Source of the DNA: Campylobacter anatolicus
GTDB taxonomy: Bacteria; Campylobacterota; Campylobacteria; Campylobacterales; Campylobacteraceae
Length of the DNA: 64,000 nucleotides
Direction of reading: 5' to 3'
Assembly (NCBI RefSeq): GCF_018145655.1
Contig: NZ_JAGSSY010000001.1
Coordinates: forward strand, 496,001 to 560,000
Shown: positions 1 through 10,216 of the stretch, piece by piece
How the letters are laid out: every line of letters begins with the position of its first letter
How positions within the stretch are numbered: position 1 is the stretch's first letter
The notes under the pieces: generated by a model
What the model was told of the DNA's origin: nothing
Seen by the model: the letters and a program-made list of their open reading frames with translations, nothing else
Databases searched by the model: none
Program-made: the position numbers and the translations under genes

Positions 1-47
1 CTCGTACCAGCACCAACTATAACTACATCAAAATGTTTCTGCTTCAT
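1..47 (-). CDS. FAD/NAD-binding oxidoreductase, N-terminal fragment (cut by window edge)
   Basis: Only the first 15 codons lie in the window. They read MKQKHFDVVIVGAGT, which is the beta-alpha turn of a Rossmann dinucleotide-binding fold (hydrophobic strand followed by GxGxxG). This is how many FAD-dependent oxidoreductases begin. The reading frame leaves the window at position 1, so the subfamily cannot be named. It lies 44 bases downstream of the old yellow enzyme gene on the same strand and may be cotranscribed with it. Confidence 0.6.
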   Translation of the reverse strand, partial: MKQKHFDVVIVGAGT

Positions 48-91
48 TTAAAACCCCAAAGATAAATTTAAAATATCATACCAAAAACATA

Positions 92-1114
92 TCAAAAAGC
101 ACGTAAATATGAGCGATCTATCTGTTCCCTTGCTCCAAATCGTAACATAGCTGTGAATGCAAAATTTGGATTTCTCAGCAACTCTCTGCCGTAAGCGACG
201 GCGTCACAAATACCATTTTTTAAAATTTCTTCACCCTGCTCAGCTGTCGTAATAAGACCCACTGCAATGACTGGTACTTTTACGACATTTTTAACCGCCT
301 TAGCGTAGCCACACTGATAAAGTGGCTCAAATTTTGGTGCATTATCAACTTGCTCGTGAATACCTCCCGCTGAGATATGCAAAAATGAAACGCCTAAGCA
401 TTCTAGCTCGCGACAAAGCTCAATCGTCTCGCTTATATCATAATCTGCTTTTAACCAGCTATCCGCACTAATGCGAACACCCACAGGTACATTTACAGCA
501 GCTTTCACCTCCGTCAAAATCTCCTTTAAAAGCCTAGTTCTATTTTCAAAACTACCGCCATATGCGTCTGTGCGAGTATTTGCAACTTTACTTAAAAATT
601 CATTTATAAGATAGCCATGTGCGGCATGGATCTCTATGAGTTTATACCCTGCTTGTTCCGCTCTTTTAGCGGCAGCAACGAAATTTGCTTTAAATTTAAC
701 TATCTCATCCGCACTCATCGCCTTTGGAGTAGCGTATTCTGAACTAAATTTAATAGCACTTGGAGCAATTGGCTCAGCTGTCGCCATACTTTTGCGTCCA
801 GCGTGAGCTAGTTGAATCGCCATAATCGCACCATATTTTGATGCATCTTTTACTAGCCTTTCATGATCGGCTATTTGCTCATCACTCCAAAGTCCAAGGT
901 CGTTTACGCTTATGCGACCATCAAGTGATACAGCAGTCGCCTCAACTATGATAAGTCCTACACCACCCAAGGAGCGTGCTGCGTAGTGAGTGCGGTGAAA
1001 ACAGCGTGGTTTGCCATTATTATCCTTTGCTTTATACATACACATAGGTGGCATCACGATGCGATTTTTAATCTCTACATCACCAATATTAAACGGCGTT
1101 AAAATTTGAGCCAT
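92..1114 (-). CDS. Old yellow enzyme family NADH:flavin oxidoreductase (YqjM/NamA-like)
   Basis: This is a 340-residue FMN-dependent ene-reductase of the old yellow enzyme family, a cytoplasmic TIM barrel that reduces activated C=C bonds with NAD(P)H. Family marks seen in order are the N-terminal LTPFNIGDVEIKNRIV, the YqjM-type flavin-contacting cysteine in MPPMCMYKA, HAGRKS, the substrate-binding pair HAAHGYLINEFLS, and the FMN phosphate region near VAYGRELL. I chose the ATG at 1114, preceded by AAAGGATAAAT, because the upstream extension in the same frame is not conserved-looking. The cysteine in the first motif places it with thermophilic-like YqjM rather than classic yeast OYE. The physiological substrate is unknown. 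Confidence 0.88.
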   Translation of the reverse strand: MAQILTPFNIGDVEIKNRIVMPPMCMYKAKDNNGKPRCFHRTHYAARSLGGVGLIIVEATAVSLDGRISVNDLGLWSDEQIADHERLVKDASKYGAIMAIQLAHAGRKSMATAEPIAPSAIKFSSEYATPKAMSADEIVKFKANFVAAAKRAEQAGYKLIEIHAAHGYLINEFLSKVANTRTDAYGGSFENRTRLLKEILTEVKAAVNVPVGVRISADSWLKADYDISETIELCRELECLGVSFLHISAGGIHEQVDNAPKFEPLYQCGYAKAVKNVVKVPVIAVGLITTAEQGEEILKNGICDAVAYGRELLRNPNFAFTAMLRFGAREQIDRSYLRAF

Positions 1115-1242
1115 ATTTATCCTTTCAAAGCTAATAAATTTAAATTTGCAAAAAGACAAAAGCTTGAATTTGGTTTTAAACAAGGCCAGGCATATAACCT
1201 ACCATAGTTTTAAATTTACAAACTTGCTTAAAGATAAAAATT

Positions 1243-2759
<1,517 letters not shown>

Positions 2760-2760
2760 C

Positions 2761-3972
2761 TTATGCATCCTCGCCACTATCACGTCTAAGTGGTTTTACT
2801 CCGGGCAACTCTTTACCCTCTATTAGCTCCAAACTAGCTCCACCGCCAGTTGAGATAAATGTCATCTCATCAGCATCCCCGGCTCGCTGTGTAACGTCCG
2901 CCGTATCGCCACCGCCGACAACAGTCGTAGCGTGACTCTCTGCGATATAGTGACTCATCTTTATACTACCTTTGCAGAATTTATCCATCTCAAAAACACC
3001 CATTGGTCCATTCCACCAAATAGTCTGAGCATCTGCAATAGCTGTCTTAAAAAGCCTAGTTGTCGCTGGTCCTATATCTAGCCCCATCCAACCAGACGGG
3101 ATCTCTTGGGCGGTTACAAATTTTATCGCACTATCGTTTGAGAAGGTCTGAGCTGCCACTACATCAACTGGCAGATAAATTTTTACACCTAGCTCTTTTG
3201 CTTTTTTAAGAATATTTAAGGCCTCGCCTACTAAATCCTCTTCAAGCAATGAATTGCCGATATTTTCACCAAGTGCCTTTAAAAACGTAAATGCCATACC
3301 GCCACCGATGATAAGCTTATCAACACGTGGAAGTAAATTTATTAGAGCTTGTAGCTTTCCGCTTACCTTACTACCGCCGACAACTGCTACGAATGGACGA
3401 GCTGGACGCTTTATAAGCCTTTCAGCAAAATCTATCTCTTTTTGTAGTAAAAATCCAGCCGCCCTACGACTCTCATCATAAAATTTAGTTATCGCCTTAA
3501 CTGAGCTATGAGCCCTATGGCAGACGCCAAATGCGTCATTTATATAAATTTGTGCGTATTTACTAAGCTCACGAGCCAAGTTTTCATCATTTTTCGTCTC
3601 GCCCTTTTCAAAACGTAGATTTTCAAGAAGTAAAATCTCACCATCTTTTAAATTTGCTACTTTTGCTTTTGCGTCAGAACCGATAATATCATTAGCCATA
3701 ACTATGTCAGTATGCAGAATAAATCCCAATCTTTTTGCTACTGGCTTTAAAGACAAGCTCTCTTCATAGCCATTTTTAGGGCGTCCTAAATGTGAAGCCA
3801 AAACGATACTACAACCGCGATCTAAGCAGTATTTTATCGTAGGTATGGCAGATACTATACGGCGGTCGTCTGTGATGTTATTAAACTCATCCATCGGCAC
3901 GTTAAAATCACATCTTATAAAGACACGCTTACCAGAGATATCAATATCTTTAATAGAGATAATATCGCTCAT
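2761..3972 (-). CDS. pgk: Phosphoglycerate kinase
   Basis: Pgk transfers phosphate between 1,3-bisphosphoglycerate and ADP. The product is 403 residues, near the family norm. It shows the N-domain CDFNVPMD and SHLGRPK substrate loops, [10 protein letters not shown], and the C-terminal nucleotide loop IGGGMAFTF together with VGGGDTADV and [13 protein letters not shown]. The start is the ATG at 3972, one base after the gapA stop codon, followed by MSDIISIKD. The upstream 12 codons of open frame are read-through from gapA. It is the middle gene of a tight gapA-pgk-tpiA-fabI unit. Confidence 0.97.
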   Translation of the reverse strand: MSDIISIKDIDISGKRVFIRCDFNVPMDEFNNITDDRRIVSAIPTIKYCLDRGCSIVLASHLGRPKNGYEESLSLKPVAKRLGFILHTDIVMANDIIGSDAKAKVANLKDGEILLLENLRFEKGETKNDENLARELSKYAQIYINDAFGVCHRAHSSVKAITKFYDESRRAAGFLLQKEIDFAERLIKRPARPFVAVVGGSKVSGKLQALINLLPRVDKLIIGGGMAFTFLKALGENIGNSLLEEDLVGEALNILKKAKELGVKIYLPVDVVAAQTFSNDSAIKFVTAQEIPSGWMGLDIGPATTRLFKTAIADAQTIWWNGPMGVFEMDKFCKGSIKMSHYIAESHATTVVGGGDTADVTQRAGDADEMTFISTGGGASLELIEGKELPGVKPLRRDSGEDA

Positions 3973-3973
3973 A

Positions 3974-4975
3974 TTAGCCCCTTTTAGCGACAAATACGCC
4001 CATATCAACTAAACGTGCTGAATATCCCCACTCATTATCATACCACGCTAAAACTTTTACCATATCACCACAGATGACTTGTGTTGTGTCGGTTACAAAG
4101 ATAGAACTTGCTGGATGGCTCATAAAATCGCTCGAAACTTTAAACTCATCATCTATAAAAATTTTATCTTTAAAGCTCATCTTTGCAGCCTCACGAAATG
4201 TCTCATTTATCTCTTCTACACTTGTTTGACGATTTAACACAGCGGTAAGATCTACAAGTGAGACATTAGGCACCGGCACACGTATAGCCTGTCCATGCAT
4301 CTTACCACTAAGCTGTGGCAACACCTTGCTTATAGCTTTTGCTGCACCTGTTGTAGTTGGGATCAAATTTACCGCAGCTGCACGGCTCCTGCGAAAGTCC
4401 TTTGCTTTAACATCTAAAATGCTCTGCCCATGAGTATATGCGTGGATAGTCGTCATTAACGCTTTTGCTATGCCAAATTTCTCATCTAAAACCTTTGCAA
4501 CTGGAGCAAGGCAGTTTGTCGTGCAACTTGCGTTTGAGATGATCGCCTCACCTTTGTAGCTATCTGTATTTACGCCTATTACATACGTCGCCGTATCATC
4601 CTTTGCAGGGGCTGACATAACGACTTTTTTGATGCCATTATTCAAAAATGGCTGACACTTCTCGCTAGTTAAATTTGCCCCAGTACACTCAAGCACCACA
4701 TCTGCACCACGCCCAGCAAAGTCAAGCTCATTTGCGTCTCTTGTTGAAAATACTTTTATCTTTTTACCATCCACACTTATATAATCATCATTTATCACGT
4801 TCACATCGTGTCTAAACTCCCCATGAACGCTGTCAAATTTAAGTAAGTAGCGTGTCATATCACGCTTTGCGGTATCGTTTATCGCTACAAGCTCGCAATC
4901 ATCGCGTTCAAGTATAATTCGTGCCGCACACCTTCCGATCCGTCCAAAGCCATTTATTGCTATTTTAACTGACAT
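3974..4975 (-). CDS. gapA: Glyceraldehyde-3-phosphate dehydrogenase
   Basis: GapA oxidises glyceraldehyde 3-phosphate with NAD(P) and phosphate, or works in reverse in gluconeogenesis, the likely main direction in campylobacters lacking phosphofructokinase. The 333-residue protein begins [19 protein letters not shown], has the catalytic cysteine in [13 protein letters not shown], and keeps [14 protein letters not shown] and WYDNEWGYS near the end. The ATG at 4975 follows an AAGGA. It is the first gene of the gapA-pgk-tpiA-fabI unit, reading away from nadD across a 75-base gap that must hold both promoters. Confidence 0.97.
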   Translation of the reverse strand: MSVKIAINGFGRIGRCAARIILERDDCELVAINDTAKRDMTRYLLKFDSVHGEFRHDVNVINDDYISVDGKKIKVFSTRDANELDFAGRGADVVLECTGANLTSEKCQPFLNNGIKKVVMSAPAKDDTATYVIGVNTDSYKGEAIISNASCTTNCLAPVAKVLDEKFGIAKALMTTIHAYTHGQSILDVKAKDFRRSRAAAVNLIPTTTGAAKAISKVLPQLSGKMHGQAIRVPVPNVSLVDLTAVLNRQTSVEEINETFREAAKMSFKDKIFIDDEFKVSSDFMSHPASSIFVTDTTQVICGDMVKVLAWYDNEWGYSARLVDMGVFVAKRG

Positions 4976-4990
4976 CTTAGTTCCTTTTGA

Positions 4991-4996
4991 TATAAT
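4991..4996 (+). promoter_or_regulatory. Probable -10 element for nadD
   Basis: A perfect TATAAT preceded by TTTTGA lies about 55 bases before the nadD start codon in the short gapA/nadD divergent gap. Campylobacter vegetative promoters rely on an extended -10 box with little -35 signal, which this fits. The opposite strand also has weaker TATTAT and TAAAAT boxes that could serve gapA. Confidence 0.5.
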
Positions 4997-5050
4997 ACGT
5001 TTTAATTTTACAAAAAAATAGGTTAAAACTAAATATAAATAGGGCAAAAT

Positions 5051-5935
5051 TTGGGCGTAAATATAGCACTTTTTGGTGGTAGCTTTGACCCACCACACTC
5101 AGGACACGATCATATAGTCAAAATGGCGTTAAATGAGCTTAATATCGATAAGCTTATCATTATGCCAACTTACATAAGTCCTTTTAAAAGCGAATTTTCC
5201 GCACCACCACAGCTTAGGCTAAAATGGGTGCGGTGTATATGGGGTGAGCTAAATGGCGTGAGTATAAGCGAATTTGAGATCTCTCAAAATCGACCAGTGC
5301 CTACGATAGAGAGCGTTGAGCATCTTTATGCTACTTATGATATATTAAATTTATATCTCATAGTCGGAGCCGATCATCTTTCTACACTTAGCAAATGGCA
5401 TGAATTTAAGCGGTTAAAAAAGCTGGTGCATTTTATCATAGCCGAGCGAAATCACATAAGTATACCTAAAAATTTGCAAAAAATGGATATAAATGTTAAC
5501 ATTAGTTCATCTCAGATACGCCATTCGCAAGGCTTAAGTGAGCTAGATGGTAGGATAAAAAACGAAGTTATTAAATTTTATAAAGGACAAAATATGGTAG
5601 AAAAGCCGATACAAGAGCGAATAGATAGCATAGTAAAAATTTTAGATGAGAAAAAAGCAGAAGAGATACAAGCTTTTGATATGTCAGATCGTGACTATTT
5701 CGTCAAATTTGTAGTTATTGCAACAACAATGGGTGAGCGACACACTCTATCTTTGACAGAAGAACTAAAAGAGAAGCTAAAACCACTTGGCGAGCAGTTT
5801 TTAGCTATTGAGAGCTCAGCTGACTGGACTGTGTGTGACTTAGGCGATATGCTAATACACTTAATGAGCTCGGAATATCGTGCAAAATACAACATAGAAG
5901 AGTTTTTAAATAAGATAAAAGCTGAAAGGGAGTAA
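5051..5935 (+). CDS. nadD: Nicotinate-nucleotide adenylyltransferase NadD in one continuous frame with ribosome silencing factor RsfS
   Basis: One 294-codon frame carries two normally separate proteins. Residues 1 to about 180 are NadD, which makes nicotinate adenine dinucleotide for NAD synthesis: FGGSFDPPHSGH is the nucleotidyltransferase HxGH region, and ISSSQIRH is the late SSTxIR motif. Residues 182-294 are RsfS/RsfA, which binds ribosomal protein uL14 and blocks subunit joining, with the ADWTVCDLGDMLIHLM core. NadD starts at TTG 5051 after AGGGC. The expected nadD stop codon is absent, so reading continues through FYKGQNMVEKPIQ. RsfS can also start alone at Met182 (see the internal ribosome site). 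In C. jejuni these are two adjacent genes. Confidence 0.9.
   Translation: MGVNIALFGGSFDPPHSGHDHIVKMALNELNIDKLIIMPTYISPFKSEFSAPPQLRLKWVRCIWGELNGVSISEFEISQNRPVPTIESVEHLYATYDILNLYLIVGADHLSTLSKWHEFKRLKKLVHFIIAERNHISIPKNLQKMDINVNISSSQIRHSQGLSELDGRIKNEVIKFYKGQNMVEKPIQERIDSIVKILDEKKAEEIQAFDMSDRDYFVKFVVIATTMGERHTLSLTEELKEKLKPLGEQFLAIESSADWTVCDLGDMLIHLMSSEYRAKYNIEEFLNKIKAERE
5582..5596 (+). promoter_or_regulatory. Internal ribosome binding site and start codon for rsfS
   Basis: AAAGGA followed six bases later by ATG (5594-5596) lies inside the nadD-rsfS frame, exactly where a free-standing rsfS would begin (MVEKPIQERIDSI, 113 residues). It suggests that RsfS is also made separately even if read-through gives a fusion. 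Confidence 0.6.
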
Positions 5936-6304
5936 GAATATTAGAATTAATGCGATAATATTGATAATAAAATTAACGCAATGGACAATATCTGCAACAT
6001 AACAAATAATAGTCACGACTAAATAAAAATGTAATTTTAAACACGATATATCACGTTTAAAATTACAAAATGCGTTTATGTGATTATAAAATTTTATTAT
6101 TAAGAGATAAGGTTATGTTTTTGCTTTATAACCACAAAGCAGAATGTAATTTTTCCTCTGCTCCATTAATAAAAAAGAAATTTTTAAAAATTTTCTAGTA
6201 AATACAGCAAACTTTTATGCCACTAATTAATATAAAATATCGGTCAGCCATCTTTTTACTCATAATCTAACAAAAATTTTTAGCTACTTTAAAATAATTC
6301 AAAC
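5936..6304. other. Intergenic region between convergent rsfS and the SseB-like gene
   Basis: I see no coding frame here. The region is very AT-rich and its one clear structure is the inverted repeat at 6030-6067. It lies between two genes pointing at each other, so a transcription end is expected. Confidence 0.6.
6030..6067. repeat. 13-base perfect inverted repeat, possible two-way terminator
   Basis: TGTAATTTTAAAC (6030-6042) and its exact complement GTTTAAAATTACA (6055-6067) flank a 12-base spacer containing GATATATC. Its place between convergent genes suggests a bidirectional terminator, but the stem is almost pure A/T and no run of T follows, so a protein-binding site is possible. Confidence 0.4.
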
Positions 6305-6718
6305 TCATCTCTTAAATATCGCTTTAAAAAATTTAATATCAAGCATCAAATTATCACTAAATGCGTCTATAACTACACCTTGATATTTATTTTCAGGCAC
6401 AAAGAGTATCGCCGCATAATCTTTTAGGCGTAAATTTAATACCTCAGCCTCACTATCATTTCGCCATTTTTGTAGTTCATCTCTGCTCGTAAAAGCTGGA
6501 AAATAGCCATCGCCTCCATCTTGCTCATCTTGCAATATAACAAATTTTATATTTGAACCTTCCTCTTCATACACCGCACCGCCATCAGGCTTTGCAAGTG
6601 GAGCAGCAAATAAAATAGGAGCTAAAAACTCTGCTTTTAAAAGCTCGTCTAAAAGAGCTTTTTCATTTGCTGCACTTGGGCTAGTATTAAATCTAGCCAT
6701 CATCTCTTTTAACTTCAT
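6305..6718 (-). CDS. SseB family protein
   Basis: This is a 137-residue cytoplasmic protein with an SseB-type N-terminal domain: the middle reads KFVILQDEQDGGDGYFPAFTS, and the tail AILFVPENKYQGVVIDAF matches the family pattern of short strands ending in a near-invariant D/N-P-F-like turn. The family has no agreed biochemical role in bacteria. It starts at the ATG at 6718 and follows the YeiH-like gene by eight bases, so the two are probably cotranscribed behind argS. Confidence 0.7.
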   Translation of the reverse strand: MKLKEMMARFNTSPSAANEKALLDELLKAEFLAPILFAAPLAKPDGGAVYEEEGSNIKFVILQDEQDGGDGYFPAFTSRDELQKWRNDSEAEVLNLRLKDYAAILFVPENKYQGVVIDAFSDNLMLDIKFFKAIFKR

Positions 6719-6726
6719 ATCGCCCT

Positions 6727-7734
6727 TTAAATAAAATTTTTAACAAATACAAAACAAGCTAAAAACAGCCAAATAAACATAACAATCGCTAAGACAAATG
6801 GCTTTTTACCAGCGTTTTTTAAGACATTTTTATCTATACCTATACCCAAAGCACCCATAGCAATACTTAAAAGCATAGTGTCTATAAAGTCTATCACAGG
6901 AGCCATCTCGTGCGGAAAAAAAGATAAAGAATTTACACCAATAGCTACTAAAAACCAGAGTGCAAACCACGGCACATTTGCCTTTACGCTTGTTAAACTT
7001 AAAGTACCTGAGAGTTTTAAATTTAAAATCACTAAAAATAACAAAAACGGCACAAGCATAAGCACACGCAACATCTTTATGATGACAGCCATACCTTGCA
7101 CCTGCTCATTTACTGCCGCACCAGCTGCGACTACGTGAGCCACTTCATGAAGCGATCCACCTATGATGTAACCCATCTCAAGCTCATTTAAATCTAAAGC
7201 CTTAAACAAAATCGGATAGACAAACATACCTATTGTGCCAAAGACAACGACCGTGCAAATAGCCACTGCTACACGTGAACCACCACCATTTAGCACACTT
7301 TCGCTTGATAAAACAGCTGCCGCACCGCACACGCTAGAACCTGAACTAATTAACATAAAACTTTTAGCGTCAAGCCCCAGCATCTTGCCAATCACACAAC
7401 CAATACCAAAAGTACTAAAAACTATAAAAAAAGCGAATAAAACGCCTATCATACCAACACTTTGAATATCTGCAAGGCTTAGTTTAAAGCCAAAAAGTAT
7501 AATGCCAAGCCTTAAAATTTGCTTTGTAGCAAAGCCCAAAGTGCCGTTGTACTTTAAATTTTTAGCACTTTGAGTAAAGATATTACCAAATAATGCCCCT
7601 ACAATGATAGTAATTATAAGCGGACTAAGGTGTAGAGCAGAAAATGTAAAGTGTGAAATAACAAACGATAAAAGGCATATGCCAACGAGTATAGTCCACG
7701 ATTTTAGCTTACTTACCACATCCTTGGCATTCAC
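6727..7734 (-). CDS. YeiH family (UPF0324) inner membrane protein, putative anion exporter
   Basis: This is a 335-residue integral membrane protein with about ten hydrophobic segments. Family marks include SPLIITIIVGALFGN, LRLGIILFGFKLSL, SGSSVCGAAAVLSSE and GSLHEVAHVVAAGAAV. The family is annotated as putative sulfate exporters, which is a weak functional assignment. Translation starts at a GTG whose first base region overlaps the argS stop as TAGTG, so it is coupled to argS. An ATG two codons inside argS is out of frame and not usable. Confidence 0.8.
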   Translation of the reverse strand: MNAKDVVSKLKSWTILVGICLLSFVISHFTFSALHLSPLIITIIVGALFGNIFTQSAKNLKYNGTLGFATKQILRLGIILFGFKLSLADIQSVGMIGVLFAFFIVFSTFGIGCVIGKMLGLDAKSFMLISSGSSVCGAAAVLSSESVLNGGGSRVAVAICTVVVFGTIGMFVYPILFKALDLNELEMGYIIGGSLHEVAHVVAAGAAVNEQVQGMAVIIKMLRVLMLVPFLLFLVILNLKLSGTLSLTSVKANVPWFALWFLVAIGVNSLSFFPHEMAPVIDFIDTMLLSIAMGALGIGIDKNVLKNAGKKPFVLAIVMFIWLFLACFVFVKNFI

Positions 7735-9320
7735 TACATTCTATCCTTTGCATTGATACCTATAAGTGATAGTGCAGTACGAATAGAAAGTGCCACGACA
7801 GCAAAGAGCTTAAGCAAGCTATCTTCATTTTCACTGCCAACCACTCTATTTTCATTATAAAATTTATGGAAACTAGCAGCTAGACTTTTTAGATAATCAG
7901 GCAACTTTTGTAACTGCCTTGAACTATAAGCATCTTGCAATACCTCAGGTAACACAAGTGCTTCAAATAATAAATTTTTACCATTTTCATCGAGGCTATC
8001 AAAACTAGCATTCATAACGTCATTTACACTCTTATTGGCTTTGCCAAAAATTTGATTTATCCGTGCATGAGCGTAGTTGATATAATATATTGGATTTGAG
8101 CTATCCTCTTTTTTAAGCTCATCAATGTCAAACTCAAGACTGCTTGTATTTGCCTTACTGATAAAGATAAATCTCAGTGCATCAGCTCCGATCTCTTCGG
8201 CTATATCGCTCATCAGCACCGCATTACCGGCACGTTTGCTCATCTTGTATGGTTTGCCATCTTTTAACAAACTTACCATTTGCATTAAGATTATCTCAAG
8301 TCGATTCTCATCATATCCTAAAAAATTTATAGCAGCCTTTAAACGTGCGATATATCCGTGATGATCTGCACCCCATATATTAACATACCTATCATATCCA
8401 CGTTCAAATTTGTCATTATGATAGACGATATCTCCAGCCAGATACGTTGGTCTGCCATCATCTCGAACTACAACTCGGTCGTTATCATCACTACGTGTGG
8501 TAGAGGCTATATAAATTGCCCCATCCTTTTCATACATTTGATTTGAGCGTTTTAGCTTCTGTATTGTTGCATCAAGTTTGCCATAAAGAGCCTTTTCGCT
8601 AGCCCAGCTTTGTATATGTATACCAACATCGGCTAGATCTTTTTTGATAATATCAAGCACTATATCCTTTCCAAACTCAGCGAGTTCAAGTGTTCGCTCA
8701 TTATTATAAAAAATCTCTTTACCAAATTTTTCAAGTGCTAGTTTGGCGATCTTTATGATATATTCGCCACGGTAGTATTTCTCAGGATACTCTACACTCT
8801 CGCCAAATAGCTCATTACGAGCTGCTAGTGCAATAGATGTGCCAAGTAGGTCTATTTGATTACCAGCATCATTTATGTAATACTCAGTAAAAATTTCATA
8901 CCCAAGATGCCTACCAATACGTGCCAAAGTATCTCCAAATACCGCACCACGCACGTGTCCGATATGCAGCGGTCCAGTTGGATTTGCACTAATATACTCT
9001 ATAAATAAGCTCTCATCCTCCTTGCTACTACCAGTAGCGAATTTAGCCCCATCTTGCAAAGCTTGGTGTGAAATTTCATCTAAAAATTTGGGCTTAAGCT
9101 TGAAATTTAGATAACCATTTACCGCACTTGCCTCAAATATCTCGCTCTGAATAAATTTATCTGCAAATTCCTGTGCTATGATGACGGGAGATTTTTTAAG
9201 CTCCTTTGCGAGTGAAAACATCGGCGTAGCATAGTGAGCTAAACTCCTATCTTTTGGTTTTTCAAGCACAAACTCACGTTCTAAAACCTTATAAATTTCA
9301 GCCTTTACTATCTCTTTCAA
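7734..9320 (-). CDS. argS: Arginyl-tRNA synthetase
   Basis: ArgS charges tRNA-Arg in the cytoplasm. The 528-residue class I synthetase has the HIGH box in SANPTGPLHIGHVRG, a KMSK box in YKMSKRAGNAV, and the C-terminal alpha-helical anticodon-binding domain from about residue 400 with the typical YAHARI. It starts at 9320 and follows tatA after nine bases. In C. jejuni argS-tatA-gmk have the same order. Confidence 0.97.
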   Translation of the reverse strand: MKEIVKAEIYKVLEREFVLEKPKDRSLAHYATPMFSLAKELKKSPVIIAQEFADKFIQSEIFEASAVNGYLNFKLKPKFLDEISHQALQDGAKFATGSSKEDESLFIEYISANPTGPLHIGHVRGAVFGDTLARIGRHLGYEIFTEYYINDAGNQIDLLGTSIALAARNELFGESVEYPEKYYRGEYIIKIAKLALEKFGKEIFYNNERTLELAEFGKDIVLDIIKKDLADVGIHIQSWASEKALYGKLDATIQKLKRSNQMYEKDGAIYIASTTRSDDNDRVVVRDDGRPTYLAGDIVYHNDKFERGYDRYVNIWGADHHGYIARLKAAINFLGYDENRLEIILMQMVSLLKDGKPYKMSKRAGNAVLMSDIAEEIGADALRFIFISKANTSSLEFDIDELKKEDSSNPIYYINYAHARINQIFGKANKSVNDVMNASFDSLDENGKNLLFEALVLPEVLQDAYSSRQLQKLPDYLKSLAASFHKFYNENRVVGSENEDSLLKLFAVVALSIRTALSLIGINAKDRM

Positions 9321-9329
9321 AGCTTTGTC

Positions 9330-9542
9330 CTACGCGTTTTTCGTAGTTTCTTTGATGTCTGTCTCTTTCATGTCTGTTTGAGTAGGCTTCTCTTCTACTT
9401 TTTGCACAGGCTCTTCCATCTCGGCCTTAAAACTTTTTATGCCTTTGCCAAGTCCTTTTGCAAGTTCTGGTATCTTTTTCGCTCCAAAAAGCAAGACGAT
9501 AATCGCCAAAATAATAAGTAATTGATTAACTCCAATAGCCAC
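9330..9542 (-). CDS. tatA: Sec-independent protein translocase TatA
   Basis: TatA forms the pore-like part of the twin-arginine export system, which moves folded cofactor proteins such as formate dehydrogenase across the inner membrane. The 70-residue protein has one N-terminal membrane helix ([13 protein letters not shown]), the hinge [16 protein letters not shown] with the conserved FGxxxxPE/L pattern, and a charged tail. It starts with GTG at 9542 after AAAGGAG. Two substrates with RR signals, FdhA and a small protein, are encoded at 44 kb. tatC is not in the window. Confidence 0.93.
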   Translation of the reverse strand: MAIGVNQLLIILAIIVLLFGAKKIPELAKGLGKGIKSFKAEMEEPVQKVEEKPTQTDMKETDIKETTKNA

Positions 9543-9604
9543 GTTTTCTCCTTTTAAAATTTAAAATACAATATTATCATAATTTTTTAAATTTACTGAC
9601 GTTT

Positions 9605-10216
9605 TTAGCAATCTATCCAATTATCAACAACTTCACGTAAATTTATATTCAAACTTTTTAACCGCATTGAATGCACGATGGACTTTAGCCCCTTATAGCT
9701 ATTTTGCAGATCATCATTTATCAAAAAATAATCATACTCTAATATATGCTCCATCTCACCAACTGCGTTCATAAGACGGTTTTCTATAGTTTGAGACGTA
9801 TCTGTGTTGCGATTTTGCAGACGTTTTTTTAGCTCACGCTTGTTTGTAGTGGTTATAAATACCGATGTAAGCTCATTTTTAAACTTCTCACGCACGATAT
9901 GAAAGCCTTGAACATCAATGTCAAATATAACTATCTGTCCCTTTTTTAGGGCGTCCATCACAGGCTTTAAACTTGTTCCATAAAAATTTTTGTGTACCTG
10001 TGCCCACTCTAAAAATTCACCATTTTCTATGCCATTTTTAAATTCATCTTCACTTATAAAATGATAATCAACGCCGTCCCTCTCGCCGTCCCTCATTTCC
10101 CTTGTCGTGCTTGAAATAGAAAAATACAGATTTGGAATTTCTTTTAAAAGACGGCTTAAAAGGGTTGATTTGCCACTACCGCTAGGCCCTGAGATGACTA
10201 AAATTTGACCCTTCAA
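9605..10216 (-). CDS. gmk: Guanylate kinase
   Basis: Gmk phosphorylates GMP to GDP. The 203-residue protein has the P-loop SGPSGSGKSTL, the GMP-binding TTREMRDGERDGVDYHF and EFLEWAQVHKNFYGTS, and the lid arginines further on. Translation begins at TTG 10216, immediately after the TAG of the acidic protein gene, with GAGG eight bases upstream, so the two genes are coupled. Confidence 0.96.
   Translation of the reverse strand: MKGQILVISGPSGSGKSTLLSRLLKEIPNLYFSISSTTREMRDGERDGVDYHFISEDEFKNGIENGEFLEWAQVHKNFYGTSLKPVMDALKKGQIVIFDIDVQGFHIVREKFKNELTSVFITTTNKRELKKRLQNRNTDTSQTIENRLMNAVGEMEHILEYDYFLINDDLQNSYKGLKSIVHSMRLKSLNINLREVVDNWIDC

Noticed and set aside
2761-4008. Longer N-terminal versions of pgk and gapA
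   Set aside because: The extra codons before MSDIISIKD and MSVKIAING are read-through of the upstream gene or promoter DNA, and strong ribosome sites support the inner starts.
6030-6067. Attachment site or insertion sequence end
   Set aside because: The perfect inverted repeat stands alone, with no transposase, target duplication or second copy; a terminator or binding site is simpler.
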